Source: Leptolinea sp964397625 (GTDB lineage Bacteria; Chloroflexota; Anaerolineae; Anaerolineales; Anaerolineaceae). From it: a stretch of 64,000 nucleotides of DNA. Under the pieces are notes generated by a model. It searched no databases. It was given only the letters and a program-made list of their open reading frames with translations, and was not told the origin of the DNA. The stretch covers positions 1 through 64,000 of the forward strand of contig CAYNJT010000009.1 of the NCBI GenBank assembly GCA_964397625.1, given 5' to 3'. The translations under genes were made by a program, and so were the position numbers. Every line of letters begins with the position of its first letter. The first letter of the stretch is position 1. Positions 51,631-60,807 of this stretch are shown here, piece after piece.

Positions 51631-52973
51631 TGTTCAAGAATCCCAAGAATGACAGGTAAGAGCTGCTTTTTCCGGGAAACTATACCCTCCGCCAACCATG
51701 ATCCATCGGGTAGTGGTTTATAGGGCAGACTTGAGAATACCGGAGGCGGATTTGCCGTTAATAATCGGCTTGATCCGCCAACCACATCCGTGATCATTAA
51801 CATGACAAAATCGAGGCCTTTACTGGTTTGCATTCCTTCCAGCGCTTTTTGAAGTTCCGGGATGTATTCTCCCACTTCTACCATACCGCTCACTTCAACC
51901 TGGGCTATAGCAAAATTGTATGGATCCTGCTGGTAAATTTTCAAATCGGTTCTTACAACCTCATCGGCAGGCCTGGTTTGCAACCCAGCGCCAGCGGTTA
52001 CCACTTTATGACCATAGCTTTCCAATGTCTCACCAGAAAAAGGTGAGCCTCCGCTGAATGCCCATTTGGCGAGCCGCTCTCCAGCCAGCCTGTCTCGCTC
52101 CGTTGTTGTTGGTGATGTCAACACCAACGTATCTGAAAGCAAACCGGCCAGCAGCAACACCGCGATCGGCGCGGGGGCGCTTAGACCAGCTTCTTCCACT
52201 CGTTCGGATATCAGTGTGCTTGTACTTCCTACCACATCAACCGTGAACCGGATGGGTACATGGGTCTGCTGATTGCCTAGCCGGTGATGGTCCAATATCT
52301 CAAGCAAATCGGCTTCATGCAGTGAACCAAGCGCCTGTTGCGGCTCGTTGTGATCAACCAGGATGATCTTCATTCGTGGTGGATTTAGCAAATCGCGTTG
52401 CCTGCATATTCCTAGATAACGGTTATTCTCATCAACAACGATGTAATCATCACCTTCGGCTCTTAAAATGCGGTTCAAGAGATCCCGGATGCGCCATCCA
52501 GATTTAAATGTTGGGACGTTAGGATCTGCCGCGTCTTTGGCTGGTGTCTCAAGTAGTTCGGAGATCTTCATCTCCTGTTTGAGTTTGTGCGGCCCAACCA
52601 GCTGACCCAGATGGTTGAAAAGGCTTCGTCCGGTGATCAATCCGTAAGGAGTTCCATCCGGGTTGATAACAGGCGCCACTCCACCGGTGCGGGAAGATAT
52701 TGCCCATGCTTCCCTTAAAGGTTGATCAGGCAAGGTTGTATCCAGCCTGCGGGTTACAGATTCGAATTTTGGAGAAGCGTCAGAAACCAACAGCGGGGCT
52801 TCTATACCTGAATATTGCAATACCCATGCAGTTTGTGGATTTATCGCTCCCGCTCGGGCAGCCCGGACATTATTCCCATCCCGCTCCCGAAGTAACCAGG
52901 CATACCCTATAGCTGACGCGATTGAATCGGTGTCAGGGTTTACATGCCCGATTACATAAATGCGTTCGTCCAT
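51627..52973 (-). CDS. ppaC: CBS-domain manganese-dependent inorganic pyrophosphatase
   Basis: A 448-residue family II pyrophosphatase (DHH/DHHA2), which splits pyrophosphate to phosphate. The catalytic part is split: GHVNPDTDSIASA at residues 8-20, then LVDHNEP and LEILDHHRLGN, with a DHHA2 domain at the C-terminus ending in the motif SRKKQLLP. A CBS pair at about 65-200 would bind adenine nucleotides for control. It is overlapped on both sides by molybdenum hydroxylase genes. Both MocA and CofC of this operon release pyrophosphate, so it may pull those reactions forward (inference). Confidence 0.9.
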   Translation of the reverse strand: MDERIYVIGHVNPDTDSIASAIGYAWLLRERDGNNVRAARAGAINPQTAWVLQYSGIEAPLLVSDASPKFESVTRRLDTTLPDQPLREAWAISSRTGGVAPVINPDGTPYGLITGRSLFNHLGQLVGPHKLKQEMKISELLETPAKDAADPNVPTFKSGWRIRDLLNRILRAEGDDYIVVDENNRYLGICRQRDLLNPPRMKIILVDHNEPQQALGSLHEADLLEILDHHRLGNQQTHVPIRFTVDVVGSTSTLISERVEEAGLSAPAPIAVLLLAGLLSDTLVLTSPTTTERDRLAGERLAKWAFSGGSPFSGETLESYGHKVVTAGAGLQTRPADEVVRTDLKIYQQDPYNFAIAQVEVSGMVEVGEYIPELQKALEGMQTSKGLDFVMLMITDVVGGSSRLLTANPPPVFSSLPYKPLPDGSWLAEGIVSRKKQLLPVILGILEQ

Positions 52974-55900
52974 TATCTTGCCAGTTTCTTTCCATCTTTA
53001 TTCATGGCAAAGAATACTTTCTCTGGAGTGATGGGCAGGCTGTTAATTTCAACACCGCAGGCATCCAGTACTGCATTACCCACAGCGGGCGCAACGCCAT
53101 CAAGAGGGATTTCAGCCACGGCTTTCACGCCAAACGGGTGTGATGGTTCGTAGGTCTCCACGAATAACGCTTCCATTCCTGGCATCTCGTTTGAGCGGAA
53201 GATGTGATAATCCACCAGGTTTTTGTCCAAAGACCGTCCTTTTTCGTCATAGCGCATTTCTTCGCATACGGCATATCCCAGCGCCTGGCTCATACCGCCT
53301 TCGATCTGTCCCGTGGCTGCGATCGGATTAACAATTACCCCAGAATCGACAGCCATGACCAGATTGTCAACGACAACCTTACCGGTCTGCGTATCCACGG
53401 TCACTTCGGCAAATTGCGCCGCGAATGGAGGCGGAGAAGAAGGAGACACATAAGAAGCCACATCCATGATCTGTTCCTGGTCTGTGTGGTGCAAAGAGTT
53501 GTAAGCGATTTCTCTAATGGAAACGCTACGACCGTCCATTGCCGTGGCTTTTCGATCGGCCAGCGTGATTTGTTCAGCCGTCAGCGGTTCAGATCCTTTA
53601 TCCGCTTCCGTGAGCATTTTCGCGGCTCTTTCTTTCAGTTTTGCCGCGACTTTTTCGGCTGCCTTCACAACCGCCGTGCCAGAAATATATGTTGTGCTTG
53701 AGGCATACGCTCCCACATCAAAGGGAGTCATATCTGTGTCGGAAGAATAACAGAGGATATCTTCTGTTGGAACACCCAGCACTTCCGCGGCCATTTGAGC
53801 AAGAACTGTATCTGATCCGGTGCCCAGGTCGGTGGCGCCTACAAGCAGATTGAATGAGCCATCGTCATTTAATTTCAGGCTCGCGCCACCCATGTCAAGG
53901 TAGGGTATAGCCGTTCCCTGCATCACTGTGGCTATTCCAATGCCGCGTTTTAGATACGGTTTCCCTTCTACTGTGTGCCATGTCGAATTATTAAACTTTT
54001 GATCCCATCCGATCACAGCTTTCCCCTGCCGTATGCAGTCCTCCAGCCCTACAGTATGGATGATCTCCGGCCTGGGTTCACGGCCTTCACTCCATGACGT
54101 ACTAAAAGGATGCAGTTCTCCGGAACGTACGGCATTTTTCAACCGAAATTCAATCGGGTCTAAATTCAACGCGCGAGCGATCTTTTCCATCTGGCGTTCG
54201 ACCGGCCAGAAACCCTGCGGCACGCCATACCCGCGGAAGGCGCCAGCAGGCGGATGGTTGGTGTAAACAATATCTGCGTAAAACCGGATATTGGGATTCT
54301 TCCTGTACTCTCCATCTCCTACATACAAGGCCATTGATTTTTGACCTGTATTTCCGGTTACTGTCAACGCGTGGCAGCCATACGCGCCTGTATCAGACAA
54401 CGCGTACATTTCATTGGCGGTAATGGTTCCGTCCTTCTTTACTCCGGTTTTCAAGTGAATCTTCATGGGGTGGCGTGACCGTGAGGCTTCGAATTCCTCT
54501 TCACGATCATATTCCATGAGAACCGGCCGTTTTGTGGCAATGGTCAAATGGGCAACCGCGTCTTCGATTAATATTTCCTGCTTACCGCCAAACCCTCCCC
54601 CGACTCTTGGTTTAATGATCCGGATTCGTTTCATGGGCAGGCCGAGCACCGGTGACAGAATTCGTCTCGCGTGAAATGGCACCTGCGTGGATGTACGGAT
54701 CACCAGGCGATCGTCTTCGTCCCAGTAAGATAAAGCAACATGCGGTTCAATATGCGCTTGTTGTACCTTTTGAACTTCATAGTCTTCTTCGAAAATTAAA
54801 TCAGCTTCTTTGAATCCTTTTTCCACATCTCCAATATCTATACGTATTTTTGCTGCCAGATTTTTTTCCGGTTCTGAATCCGCGAAGTTCACATATTCCG
54901 GTTCTTCATGGAGTCGGGGAGCTCCTTTTTCCATGGCATGGGCTGGATCAAGCACAACTGGCAATTCTTCGTATTCCACCTCGATCAATTTCAAGGCGTG
55001 ATCGGCGATCTCACTTGTTTCGGCAGCCACAAATGCCACCCGGTCGCCTACAAAGCGCACCCGGCTGTCCAAAGAGAACATATCCAACGGCCCTGGAATG
55101 GGATCGGATTGCCCGGCTGTTGAATAAACAACACGTGGGATATCCTGCCATGTCAGAACGGCTGCCACTCCCTCCAGCGCCCGGGCTTTTGTCGCATCAA
55201 TTTTTTTAATCTTCGCATGCGCTACTGGACTGTGAAGAATCTTGCCGATCAACAAGCCGCGCATTTCAATATCTGCCGCAAAAGCGGGTTTCCCCTGAAC
55301 CAGTTTAATGGAATCAAGTTTTGGCTCAGATTTTCCAACAGTATGATATTCTTTTGTCTTTTCTGTGATCTGAACACGCGGAGCAACTTTTGTTGTCAGT
55401 GAGGATAAACCATTGGTTCCAACCGGGCCAGCCTCATTTCCTGCATTTTCAGTGGAAAAAGTCCATTCATCTGGTTGATGTCCATTACCAATTTCCGGCA
55501 CCGGTTCACCGCGCATAACAGCAGCCGCGCGCAAAACGGCCTGAACCGGTTTGACATAACCGGTGCACCGGCATAATACCCCTGAAATAGCCTCGCGGAT
55601 TTCTTCTTCCGTTGGGCTTATATTTTTTTCAAGAAGTGACTTGGCTGCCAGTACCTGAGCCGGTGTGCAATAACCGCATTGGATCGCGCCGGTTTCCACA
55701 AAAGCTCGTTGAATGGGGTGCAGGCCCTCTGTTTTCTTCCACCCCTGTTCGGGATGTTCGCCAATACCTTCAATGGTCTCTATCAGGTGTCCCACTGCTT
55801 GAGCGGCAAGCATCCGGCAGGAATTTACCGGAACGCCGTCTAACAGAATAGCGCAGGCACCGCATTCACCATTGTCACACCCGCCATATTTGGCGCCAAA

Positions 55901-55993
55901 AAATCCTTCCCGGCGCAACAAGGCCAGAAGAGTCATTCCAGGTGTATGGTCCAGGTCTAGCTGGTTTCCATTAATTGTGAATCGGCTCTTCAT
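52973..55993 (-). CDS. xdhD: XdhD-like molybdenum hydroxylase with N-terminal [2Fe-2S] domains
   Basis: A 1006-residue protein. Residues 1-165 carry two [2Fe-2S] clusters (YGGCDNGECGAC and QCGYCTPAQ with LCRCTGY). A linker of about 60 residues precedes the Mo domain (about 230-1000), which has GGGFGGKQEI, GAFRGYGVPQGFWPVER, DLGTGSDTVLAQMAAEV and the catalytic Glu in FGVKAVAEIPLDG. This FeS-Mo order without FAD matches E. coli XdhD (about 956 residues), and the separate FAD subunit upstream matches YgfM. The stop overlaps the pyrophosphatase ATG by one base. The substrate is unknown, probably a purine-like heterocycle. Confidence 0.92.
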   Translation of the reverse strand: MKSRFTINGNQLDLDHTPGMTLLALLRREGFFGAKYGGCDNGECGACAILLDGVPVNSCRMLAAQAVGHLIETIEGIGEHPEQGWKKTEGLHPIQRAFVETGAIQCGYCTPAQVLAAKSLLEKNISPTEEEIREAISGVLCRCTGYVKPVQAVLRAAAVMRGEPVPEIGNGHQPDEWTFSTENAGNEAGPVGTNGLSSLTTKVAPRVQITEKTKEYHTVGKSEPKLDSIKLVQGKPAFAADIEMRGLLIGKILHSPVAHAKIKKIDATKARALEGVAAVLTWQDIPRVVYSTAGQSDPIPGPLDMFSLDSRVRFVGDRVAFVAAETSEIADHALKLIEVEYEELPVVLDPAHAMEKGAPRLHEEPEYVNFADSEPEKNLAAKIRIDIGDVEKGFKEADLIFEEDYEVQKVQQAHIEPHVALSYWDEDDRLVIRTSTQVPFHARRILSPVLGLPMKRIRIIKPRVGGGFGGKQEILIEDAVAHLTIATKRPVLMEYDREEEFEASRSRHPMKIHLKTGVKKDGTITANEMYALSDTGAYGCHALTVTGNTGQKSMALYVGDGEYRKNPNIRFYADIVYTNHPPAGAFRGYGVPQGFWPVERQMEKIARALNLDPIEFRLKNAVRSGELHPFSTSWSEGREPRPEIIHTVGLEDCIRQGKAVIGWDQKFNNSTWHTVEGKPYLKRGIGIATVMQGTAIPYLDMGGASLKLNDDGSFNLLVGATDLGTGSDTVLAQMAAEVLGVPTEDILCYSSDTDMTPFDVGAYASSTTYISGTAVVKAAEKVAAKLKERAAKMLTEADKGSEPLTAEQITLADRKATAMDGRSVSIREIAYNSLHHTDQEQIMDVASYVSPSSPPPFAAQFAEVTVDTQTGKVVVDNLVMAVDSGVIVNPIAATGQIEGGMSQALGYAVCEEMRYDEKGRSLDKNLVDYHIFRSNEMPGMEALFVETYEPSHPFGVKAVAEIPLDGVAPAVGNAVLDACGVEINSLPITPEKVFFAMNKDGKKLAR

Positions 55994-55996
55994 AAT

Positions 55997-56773
55997 TTAT
56001 CCCTTCCCGCCAATAATGTTTTGTCGTCCTGTCATTCGCTCGATTAAAATCGAGATCGCGGCTTTCTGGTACTCGGAAAATTCTTCCTTTTCCTGCATGG
56101 AGGTTCCTGTGAATTTATGAAATACTTCACTTATAAGGTTTTTTGATCCGGCTGATCCGAGAACAGGATACTTCCCGCTTCCACCCATCACGATACGTGT
56201 ATCACCAGTTTCCCATTTTGCTGTTACCACATAAACTGTAGGACGATCCTCGGGAGACCGGGCGATGTCATCGAAATCGTTTTCAGTGGGAGTTATGAAT
56301 TCAATTTCTGTGATCAATTTTCCAGGCTTCTTATCCCGTCCTTTCGACAGCCACTCACCCAGGTAGATCGATTTTTTACCTGGTTCCCAGAAGACCTTTA
56401 CATCAAGGGCCAACAGACATCCAAGAAGTGGAGATCGGCCATCCGCTGTGATTAAAACACCGCCCAGTGTTCCGGTCCTGCGCAGATTTATACTGGTTTC
56501 TCTCCGGGCTGCCTCTCGCAATCCAGACGGCAGGTCTCTACAATCCACCAGGTCCTGCAGGCGGGCCATCGCGCCAATGTGCCATTTATTTTTTTCGATA
56601 TCTCGTGAAATCTGATCCAACCCCAAAGATTGCAGATCAACCACTGCAACTGGCGTATCTGAAGGGCGGCTGATCTTTGTCCCGCCACCCAAAGGTATGG
56701 TCAAAGGTGTTTCACGATTAAGCAGTTTCTTCGCCTGCTCAAGAGTCTCAGGCCGATGATACTCGATGATCAT
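55997..56773 (-). CDS. ygfM: FAD subunit of molybdenum hydroxylase (YgfM-like)
   Basis: A 258-residue CoxM/YgfM-type FAD-binding subunit. FAD motifs: TIPLGGGTKISRP at about 24-36, and LRRTGTLGGVLITADGRSPL near residue 96. The C-terminal CO-dehydrogenase flavoprotein domain follows. The size is nearly that of E. coli YgfM (259). It is 3 bases before the XdhD-like gene, with which it should form one enzyme. Confidence 0.9.
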   Translation of the reverse strand: MIIEYHRPETLEQAKKLLNRETPLTIPLGGGTKISRPSDTPVAVVDLQSLGLDQISRDIEKNKWHIGAMARLQDLVDCRDLPSGLREAARRETSINLRRTGTLGGVLITADGRSPLLGCLLALDVKVFWEPGKKSIYLGEWLSKGRDKKPGKLITEIEFITPTENDFDDIARSPEDRPTVYVVTAKWETGDTRIVMGGSGKYPVLGSAGSKNLISEVFHKFTGTSMQEKEEFSEYQKAAISILIERMTGRQNIIGGKG

Positions 56774-56824
56774 AAAACCTCACTATTCATGAAACCTGCC
56801 GGTTTAGTCCGGAAGTTTTTCAAG

Positions 56825-57823
56825 TTATTTTTGGGCAAAAGTGTCTATCAACAACTTCACGTCTCCGCCAACCGGATAAAGGATTGGGCATGTGCAGCCA
56901 TATTTACGATATTCTGCTACTTTCGCCCTGGCCTCGTCCGGAGTTCCGGACGCAGTAATATCCAGGATCAGTTTTTCGGGAACAAGGTGTTTGGCCTTAT
57001 TGATCTGCTCTTTTGTCGCCGGCCAACCTAAAATGGATTGAATCTCTTTCACAACATCTTCTGATACACCCGATGCCTTGGCAATATGCGGTTGCTGCGC
57101 CAGATACTGGGTAAGCAATCCACGAGTGGTATCAATTGCTCTGTCGTGATCCAGGTCAACTGAACAAACCACCAGTTGCGGCCGGTCCAGGTCTGCCAGG
57201 GTTTTATTCGCTTTTTTTAAGCCATTTTGTAACAATTCCATAGCTTTTTCGTTATATTTTGGAGCGACACAGTAATTCAGAACCACACCGTCAGCGATCT
57301 CGCCGGTCATTTCCATCATCTGATCTCCCGTCGCGCCAATCATAATGGGAACATTCCTCGGTTCGCGCCGGCCATGTACCACATCAAGTTCAATCCCATC
57401 AACATGGATGAACTCACCGTGGAAAGTGACCTTCTCCATGTTTAACAATCGTTTCATCACCGTCACGGTTTCTTTCATGGCCAGCAATGGCTTCTTGCGT
57501 TCGATGCCGACATTCCGCGCCAGCGGATCCCACCAGGCGCCAATACCGCAAATGATGCGGTTCGGAGCCAGATCATCCAAGGTTAGATAAGTCGCTGCCA
57601 GTAAACCAATATTGCGTGTCCAGTTATTAATAACACCCGAACCTACTTTTATTTGTTGGGTAACCGCGGCATACGCGGCCATGGGAACAATCGCGTCTCT
57701 TACAAGACGGCTTTCAGCCTGCCATACAGCTTCGAATCCCCGCTCTTCTGCGTAACGAACGTAATCCAATCCATCCCGTAGATCATGGGCATCCTGCAAA
57801 TAAAGCGCAACACGATCAGCCAT
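56825..57823 (-). CDS. LLM-class (F420-dependent type) oxidoreductase
   Basis: A 332-residue TIM-barrel protein of the luciferase-like superfamily, related to F420-dependent methylenetetrahydromethanopterin reductase. Segments include YVRYAEERGFEAVWQAES, AYAAVTQQIKVGSGVINNWTRN, NRIICGIGAWWDPLARN, and PIMIGATGDQMMEMTGEIADGVVLN. I chose ATG 57823 because GGAGG lies five bases ahead; an in-frame TTG at 57856 is less likely. The neighbours cofC, cofD, cofE and npdG favour F420 over FMN as cofactor. The substrate is unknown. Confidence 0.85.
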   Translation of the reverse strand: MADRVALYLQDAHDLRDGLDYVRYAEERGFEAVWQAESRLVRDAIVPMAAYAAVTQQIKVGSGVINNWTRNIGLLAATYLTLDDLAPNRIICGIGAWWDPLARNVGIERKKPLLAMKETVTVMKRLLNMEKVTFHGEFIHVDGIELDVVHGRREPRNVPIMIGATGDQMMEMTGEIADGVVLNYCVAPKYNEKAMELLQNGLKKANKTLADLDRPQLVVCSVDLDHDRAIDTTRGLLTQYLAQQPHIAKASGVSEDVVKEIQSILGWPATKEQINKAKHLVPEKLILDITASGTPDEARAKVAEYRKYGCTCPILYPVGGDVKLLIDTFAQK

Positions 57824-57862
57824 TTTTCCTCCAGGTTGAAACAGGTTGTATGACAACTTTAA

Positions 57863-58477
57863 TTATAGATGTTTTTGCCTCTCTTCATACATCTGTAATT
57901 GCTCTAAATCTTCCGGAAAATCAAGATCCAATCCAAGTGTTTCACTTTCAATAATCTTTAACGGCAGATTGAACTTTCTTGCTTGCATGCAATGTTTTTC
58001 AAACGAATTGTCGCCAAACTGGTAGGAGATCAATCCAGTAGGTGTTATCAAAAGGGCATTCGTTCCTTCTCTTCGCCTGTCAGGCGCGATCACCACGACA
58101 GGCGCTTTATCCGCGCTTTGGACCAGTTTCTGGACATCATCAACGGATAATAAAGGTAAATCAGAAGGAAGAATTAATACACCCTGCACGGCATACATTT
58201 GCGCCACCATGGTGGCCCTGTGCAATGCCGTATTCAAACCGGGATTTCCGTCTTCCATAACGGTTCTGGCGCCTTTTTCCCGCGCCAGTGCCAGTACGGC
58301 AGTATCACTGCTGATCACCAATATCTGCTCAATTTCTTCTATTTTTGTGAGCACATCCAGGGTATGCCCGATAAGCGAAAGATTAAGAATTTCTCGTTCA
58401 TCTTCCGACAATACACCTGCCAGACGGGTTTTTCCCCGGCGCAGCGGTTTTACTGGAATAATCGCCCAAAGACTCAT
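57863..58477 (-). CDS. cofC: 2-phospho-L-lactate guanylyltransferase
   Basis: A 204-residue nucleotidyltransferase that activates 2-phospholactate (or phosphoenolpyruvate in some bacteria) with GTP for F420 synthesis, releasing pyrophosphate. It has the N-terminal AIIPVKPLRRGKTRLAGVLS, VISSDTAVLALA, ILPSDLPLLSVDDV, the RREGTNALLITP segment, and a late LDLDFPEDL. The phospho-substrate cannot be told from sequence. It is followed by the LLM gene and preceded by cofD at 8 bases. Confidence 0.9.
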   Translation of the reverse strand: MSLWAIIPVKPLRRGKTRLAGVLSEDEREILNLSLIGHTLDVLTKIEEIEQILVISSDTAVLALAREKGARTVMEDGNPGLNTALHRATMVAQMYAVQGVLILPSDLPLLSVDDVQKLVQSADKAPVVVIAPDRRREGTNALLITPTGLISYQFGDNSFEKHCMQARKFNLPLKIIESETLGLDLDFPEDLEQLQMYEERQKHL

Positions 58478-58485
58478 CTCAATAA

Positions 58486-59439
58486 TTAACCCTTGGACGT
58501 CAATGTCATACCGAATTCTATTGTCTCTTTTGCCAATTCAATGCGGTCCGCAATGGACCTCATTATCGTATTGGTAACCAACGGAATTATACCCCGGTCG
58601 TTCAGCCCAATTGCTTCGGCTCGATCGATCGAATCAAGAATCATCCCATCAAGGAAGTCCATATAGTGGTCTGCTACTGCCGTTACGCTGGGTGAAATTC
58701 CTAATTCAGAGAACATCTTGGCTGCCGGTCCTTTAATGGTCTTACCACCAACAATAGGTGAGACTGCAACAACAATCTTTTTCTGCAATGATGTGCGAAC
58801 GCCGGGAAGCCTAATGATTGGATCAATACTCACCCAGGGATTCGAGGGGCAAATCACTACAAGATCAGCATTGTCAATGGCTTCATTTACACTTTCTGAT
58901 GGAACCGCATTTTCAATTCCGACAAACTCAAAACCGGTTACTTCAGGATTGCATTGTTCCTTAACAAAATATTCTTGAAAAGAAAATGATTTATTGTCAC
59001 GCGTTCTTACCACGGTTTTCACAGATTGATCCGACATGGGCAACACAATGTCTTTAATACCCAGATGTTTGCATATCACTTGTGTGATTTCAGTGATAGA
59101 CATACCCTGATGATAAAGGCGGGTCCGCTCCAGATGCAGTGCCAGATCGCGATCCCCTAATCTGAACCAGACAGGAGCTCCAAGGGTTGGAAGTGTTTCA
59201 AAAACATGCCAGGTCTCATCCTTCCTTCCCCAACCTGTTTCAGGATTGGCCAATCCAGCTAAAGTGTAGCACACGGTATCCAGATCAGGAGATATGTTCA
59301 ATCCAAACAATTCGAAGTCGTCGCCGGTATTGACTATAACCTTCATTGGTTGAGGCGAGATATATCGGGAAATGCCATCTGCCAGTTTTGCCCCACCGAC
59401 GCCACCAGCCAGTGCAGTGATTTTTAAGGATTCAGTCAT
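58486..59439 (-). CDS. cofD: 2-phospho-L-lactate transferase
   Basis: A 317-residue enzyme that joins the activated lactate moiety to the deazaflavin Fo to give F420-0 (or dehydro-F420-0). It starts with ITALAGGVGGAKLADGI and shows VNTGDDFELFGLNISPDLDTV (read in two parts), WFRLGDRDLALHLERT, VVICPSNPWVSIDPI and the late SPSVTAVADHY. It is in the order cofE, 2H protein, cofD, cofC in transcription direction. Fo synthase (fbiC or cofGH) is not in the window and must lie elsewhere. Confidence 0.93.
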   Translation of the reverse strand: MTESLKITALAGGVGGAKLADGISRYISPQPMKVIVNTGDDFELFGLNISPDLDTVCYTLAGLANPETGWGRKDETWHVFETLPTLGAPVWFRLGDRDLALHLERTRLYHQGMSITEITQVICKHLGIKDIVLPMSDQSVKTVVRTRDNKSFSFQEYFVKEQCNPEVTGFEFVGIENAVPSESVNEAIDNADLVVICPSNPWVSIDPIIRLPGVRTSLQKKIVVAVSPIVGGKTIKGPAAKMFSELGISPSVTAVADHYMDFLDGMILDSIDRAEAIGLNDRGIIPLVTNTIMRSIADRIELAKETIEFGMTLTSKG

Positions 59440-59480
59440 ATTTGTTAACCGTAACGATTATTTGTTGAACCATGTCTAAT

Positions 59481-60020
59481 TCATACCTTTTGCAGTAAGT
59501 ACGTGTCTGTCTGTCCAATTTCATCATCACTTCTATAAAGAATACTGAGGTTATTCACCATAAATGTGAATTTAAATTCCCGATACAAGTTGCTTTTGAG
59601 GAACTGGCAATATTGATCCGTTTGGATACCGTAGTGTAACAGCGTTATGTGTGGAATCCATGCTTCAGGCGAATAATGCATATTGATTTCCTGTATGCAG
59701 GGTGAGCAGGCATCCCAGATCGCTCTTTGCAAAAGGCATAGTGCTTCATTACGCACCAGATTTAATGCAAAAACCGGTTGGTTTCCAGGAAATATCCCAA
59801 TCCCTCCATTGATTACTGGAAATTCCCTCCAGGTGTGGGATATTCTTTCCAATTTTTCAGTGAGCAGAGAATGATCGATCTTCCCTCCAACCATCCAGGA
59901 GAAATGCGGGAATTTTTTTTCGATCTTTCCATCTGCAACCCAGGCTTGACCTTCTGGCAAATTATTCAGAATATTTTGCCAGGTTTCTTTCTCCAAAAGG
60001 GTCGCAATGGCATAGAACAT
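59481..60020 (-). CDS. 2H phosphoesterase-like protein (LigT/2'-5' RNA ligase fold)
   Basis: A 179-residue protein with the two HxT/S motifs of the 2H superfamily: His39-Phe-Ser41 (FPHFSW) and His124-Ile-Thr126 (WIPHITLLHY), in the usual spacing of about 85. Such enzymes open cyclic phosphodiesters or ligate 2'-5' RNA. It lies 3 bases after cofE and 41 before cofD, so it is inside the F420 set. A role on a nucleotide by-product or intermediate of F420 chemistry is only a guess. No such step is known to me. Confidence 0.7.
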   Translation of the reverse strand: MFYAIATLLEKETWQNILNNLPEGQAWVADGKIEKKFPHFSWMVGGKIDHSLLTEKLERISHTWREFPVINGGIGIFPGNQPVFALNLVRNEALCLLQRAIWDACSPCIQEINMHYSPEAWIPHITLLHYGIQTDQYCQFLKSNLYREFKFTFMVNNLSILYRSDDEIGQTDTYLLQKV

Positions 60021-60023
60021 GGC

Positions 60024-60800
60024 TTACCTGAAAAGGTCATCCATTTCAGGACGTAACAATTCATTCAGGTTGGCCTCGCGCAATGGATATGGAAAACCTT
60101 GAACCAGGACTACAGGCTGCATTTCTGCTGCCTGCCCCATAACGAGTGACGCGGCTGCAGCCAGTTCATCAGCGGCACCGACCTGGGTTATTTGCAGGCG
60201 GAAACCAAATATATCAGGCCTGCCCCGCAAGTCAACCAACCCGGGCATTCCTGACAATCCGATGGTTGTCCCAACCGTGCCATTGCGCCAGGCACGCCCA
60301 TGTGAATCAATAATCAACACGCCAAAACGTTTGTTGAAATTTTTCTCCAAGCCGACTCGAATACGGGCGGCAGAATCGTCCGAATTTTCCGGCAGTAGGA
60401 GCACCCAGTCCTCCGGATTGCTGCCATTTACGTCAATCCCTACAACATTGGAATGGTCAATCCCGGCGTTGGCGCAAATAAACCCATTTTTGTGTTCGAC
60501 AATCAATGTGCCCGGTTTTTCCCGAAGGACTTTCCTGCTTTCCCGCAAAACAAGTTCCACAAAACGTGGATCTTTTTTCGTCCGATTGGCAACTTCGAAA
60601 GCCCGGGCTGATGGGACAATCTGTCCCAAATTAATAAGTCGGTTTTCGGATTTGCTGACAATTTTTTGCGCCAGTACCCAGATATCTCCATCTTTTGGTT
60701 CAAGTATGGCATCTGTTGCCTTCTGCGCAATGATATTTGCCAGATTGTCGCCTGGTTTTATGAGCGGGATATCCGGTATCGGAGTTAATATTAAAGCCAT
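60024..60800 (-). CDS. cofE: F420-0:gamma-glutamyl ligase
   Basis: A 258-residue GTP-dependent ligase that adds gamma-linked glutamates to F420-0. It has IPLIKPGDNLANII, VLAQKIVSKSENRLI, VEHKNGFICANAGIDHSNV, PENSDDSAARIR and IIDSHGRAWRNGTVGTTIG with GMPGLVDLRGRPDIFG (separate pieces of one conserved run). It is a stand-alone CofE, without the C-terminal nitroreductase domain of actinobacterial FbiB. It starts 7 bases after npdG. Confidence 0.93.
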   Translation of the reverse strand: MALILTPIPDIPLIKPGDNLANIIAQKATDAILEPKDGDIWVLAQKIVSKSENRLINLGQIVPSARAFEVANRTKKDPRFVELVLRESRKVLREKPGTLIVEHKNGFICANAGIDHSNVVGIDVNGSNPEDWVLLLPENSDDSAARIRVGLEKNFNKRFGVLIIDSHGRAWRNGTVGTTIGLSGMPGLVDLRGRPDIFGFRLQITQVGAADELAAAASLVMGQAAEMQPVVLVQGFPYPLREANLNELLRPEMDDLFR

Positions 60801-60807
60801 TAATTTC

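Noticed and set aside
53204..53701. A 165-codon plus-strand frame inside xdhD
   Set aside because: Antisense to the conserved molybdenum domain and rich in Arg/Phe/His, with no recognisable domain.
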